From the NCBI GenBank assembly GCA_036345935.2, contig JADWOT020000009.1, forward strand, positions 9,763,899 through 9,827,898: a stretch of 64,000 nucleotides of DNA, read 5' to 3'. Every line of letters begins with the position of its first letter. Position 1 is the first letter of the stretch. The notes below the pieces were generated by a model, which saw only the letters and a list, made by a program, of their open reading frames with translations, did no database searches and had not been told where the DNA came from. The position numbers and the translations under genes were made by a program. Below, in pieces: positions 51,780 through 64,000 of the stretch. The stretch comes from Taenia hydatigena (Eukaryota; Platyhelminthes; Cestoda; Cyclophyllidea; Taeniidae).

Positions 51780-64000
<12,221 letters not shown>

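Overview
This is a eukaryotic window with multi-exon genes, GT-AG introns from 34 nt to 4.9 kb, and poly(A) signals. Gene content and gene architecture point to an invertebrate. Moderate GC, compact genes and one 34-nt intron fit a flatworm, most likely a tapeworm, but the species call is inference. There is no bacterial, viral or CRISPR content. The genes below were built by joining exons whose splice sites and reading phases agree; most exons are too short or lack an ATG, so they are not visible as simple ORFs.

Layout. About 0.8-10.3 kb (+): a two-pore channel (TPC2-like) in 19 exons. 10.4-12.7 kb (+): mitochondrial enoyl-CoA hydratase, whose ATG overlaps the channel's poly(A) signal, so the two may be co-transcribed. 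13.7-17.5 kb (+): an F-box/Kelch protein resembling FBXO42. 18.0-30.5 kb (-): a PINCH-like LIM protein in four exons (20.1-24.4 kb), plus scattered phase-compatible exons of an unidentified minus-strand gene on both sides of it. 33.8-40.9 kb (+): a short secreted perlecan-like protein with seven Ig and three LDL-receptor class A modules. 45.1-46.5 kb (+): a complete 376-residue actin with one intron, a TATA box and two identical SRF-type CArG boxes. 50.2-51.2 kb (+): weak evidence for a small secreted cysteine-rich gene. 51.8 kb to the window edge (+): a plakin-family protein with a spectrin-like helical region, an SH3 domain, and a 965-codon open tail carrying several degenerate repeat families, still open at base 64000.

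The large gaps (18.3-20.1, 30.5-33.8, 41.1-44.8, 46.6-50.2 kb) hold little that can be recognised, apart from fragments of a dispersed repeat. Simple repeats include a run of 31 G and a 286-bp TG tract inside the first plakin intron.

No single pathway links the genes. Perlecan, PINCH-like, actin and plakin genes all serve cell-matrix and cytoskeletal anchorage. The TPC channel and hydratase serve endolysosomal calcium and mitochondrial beta-oxidation.
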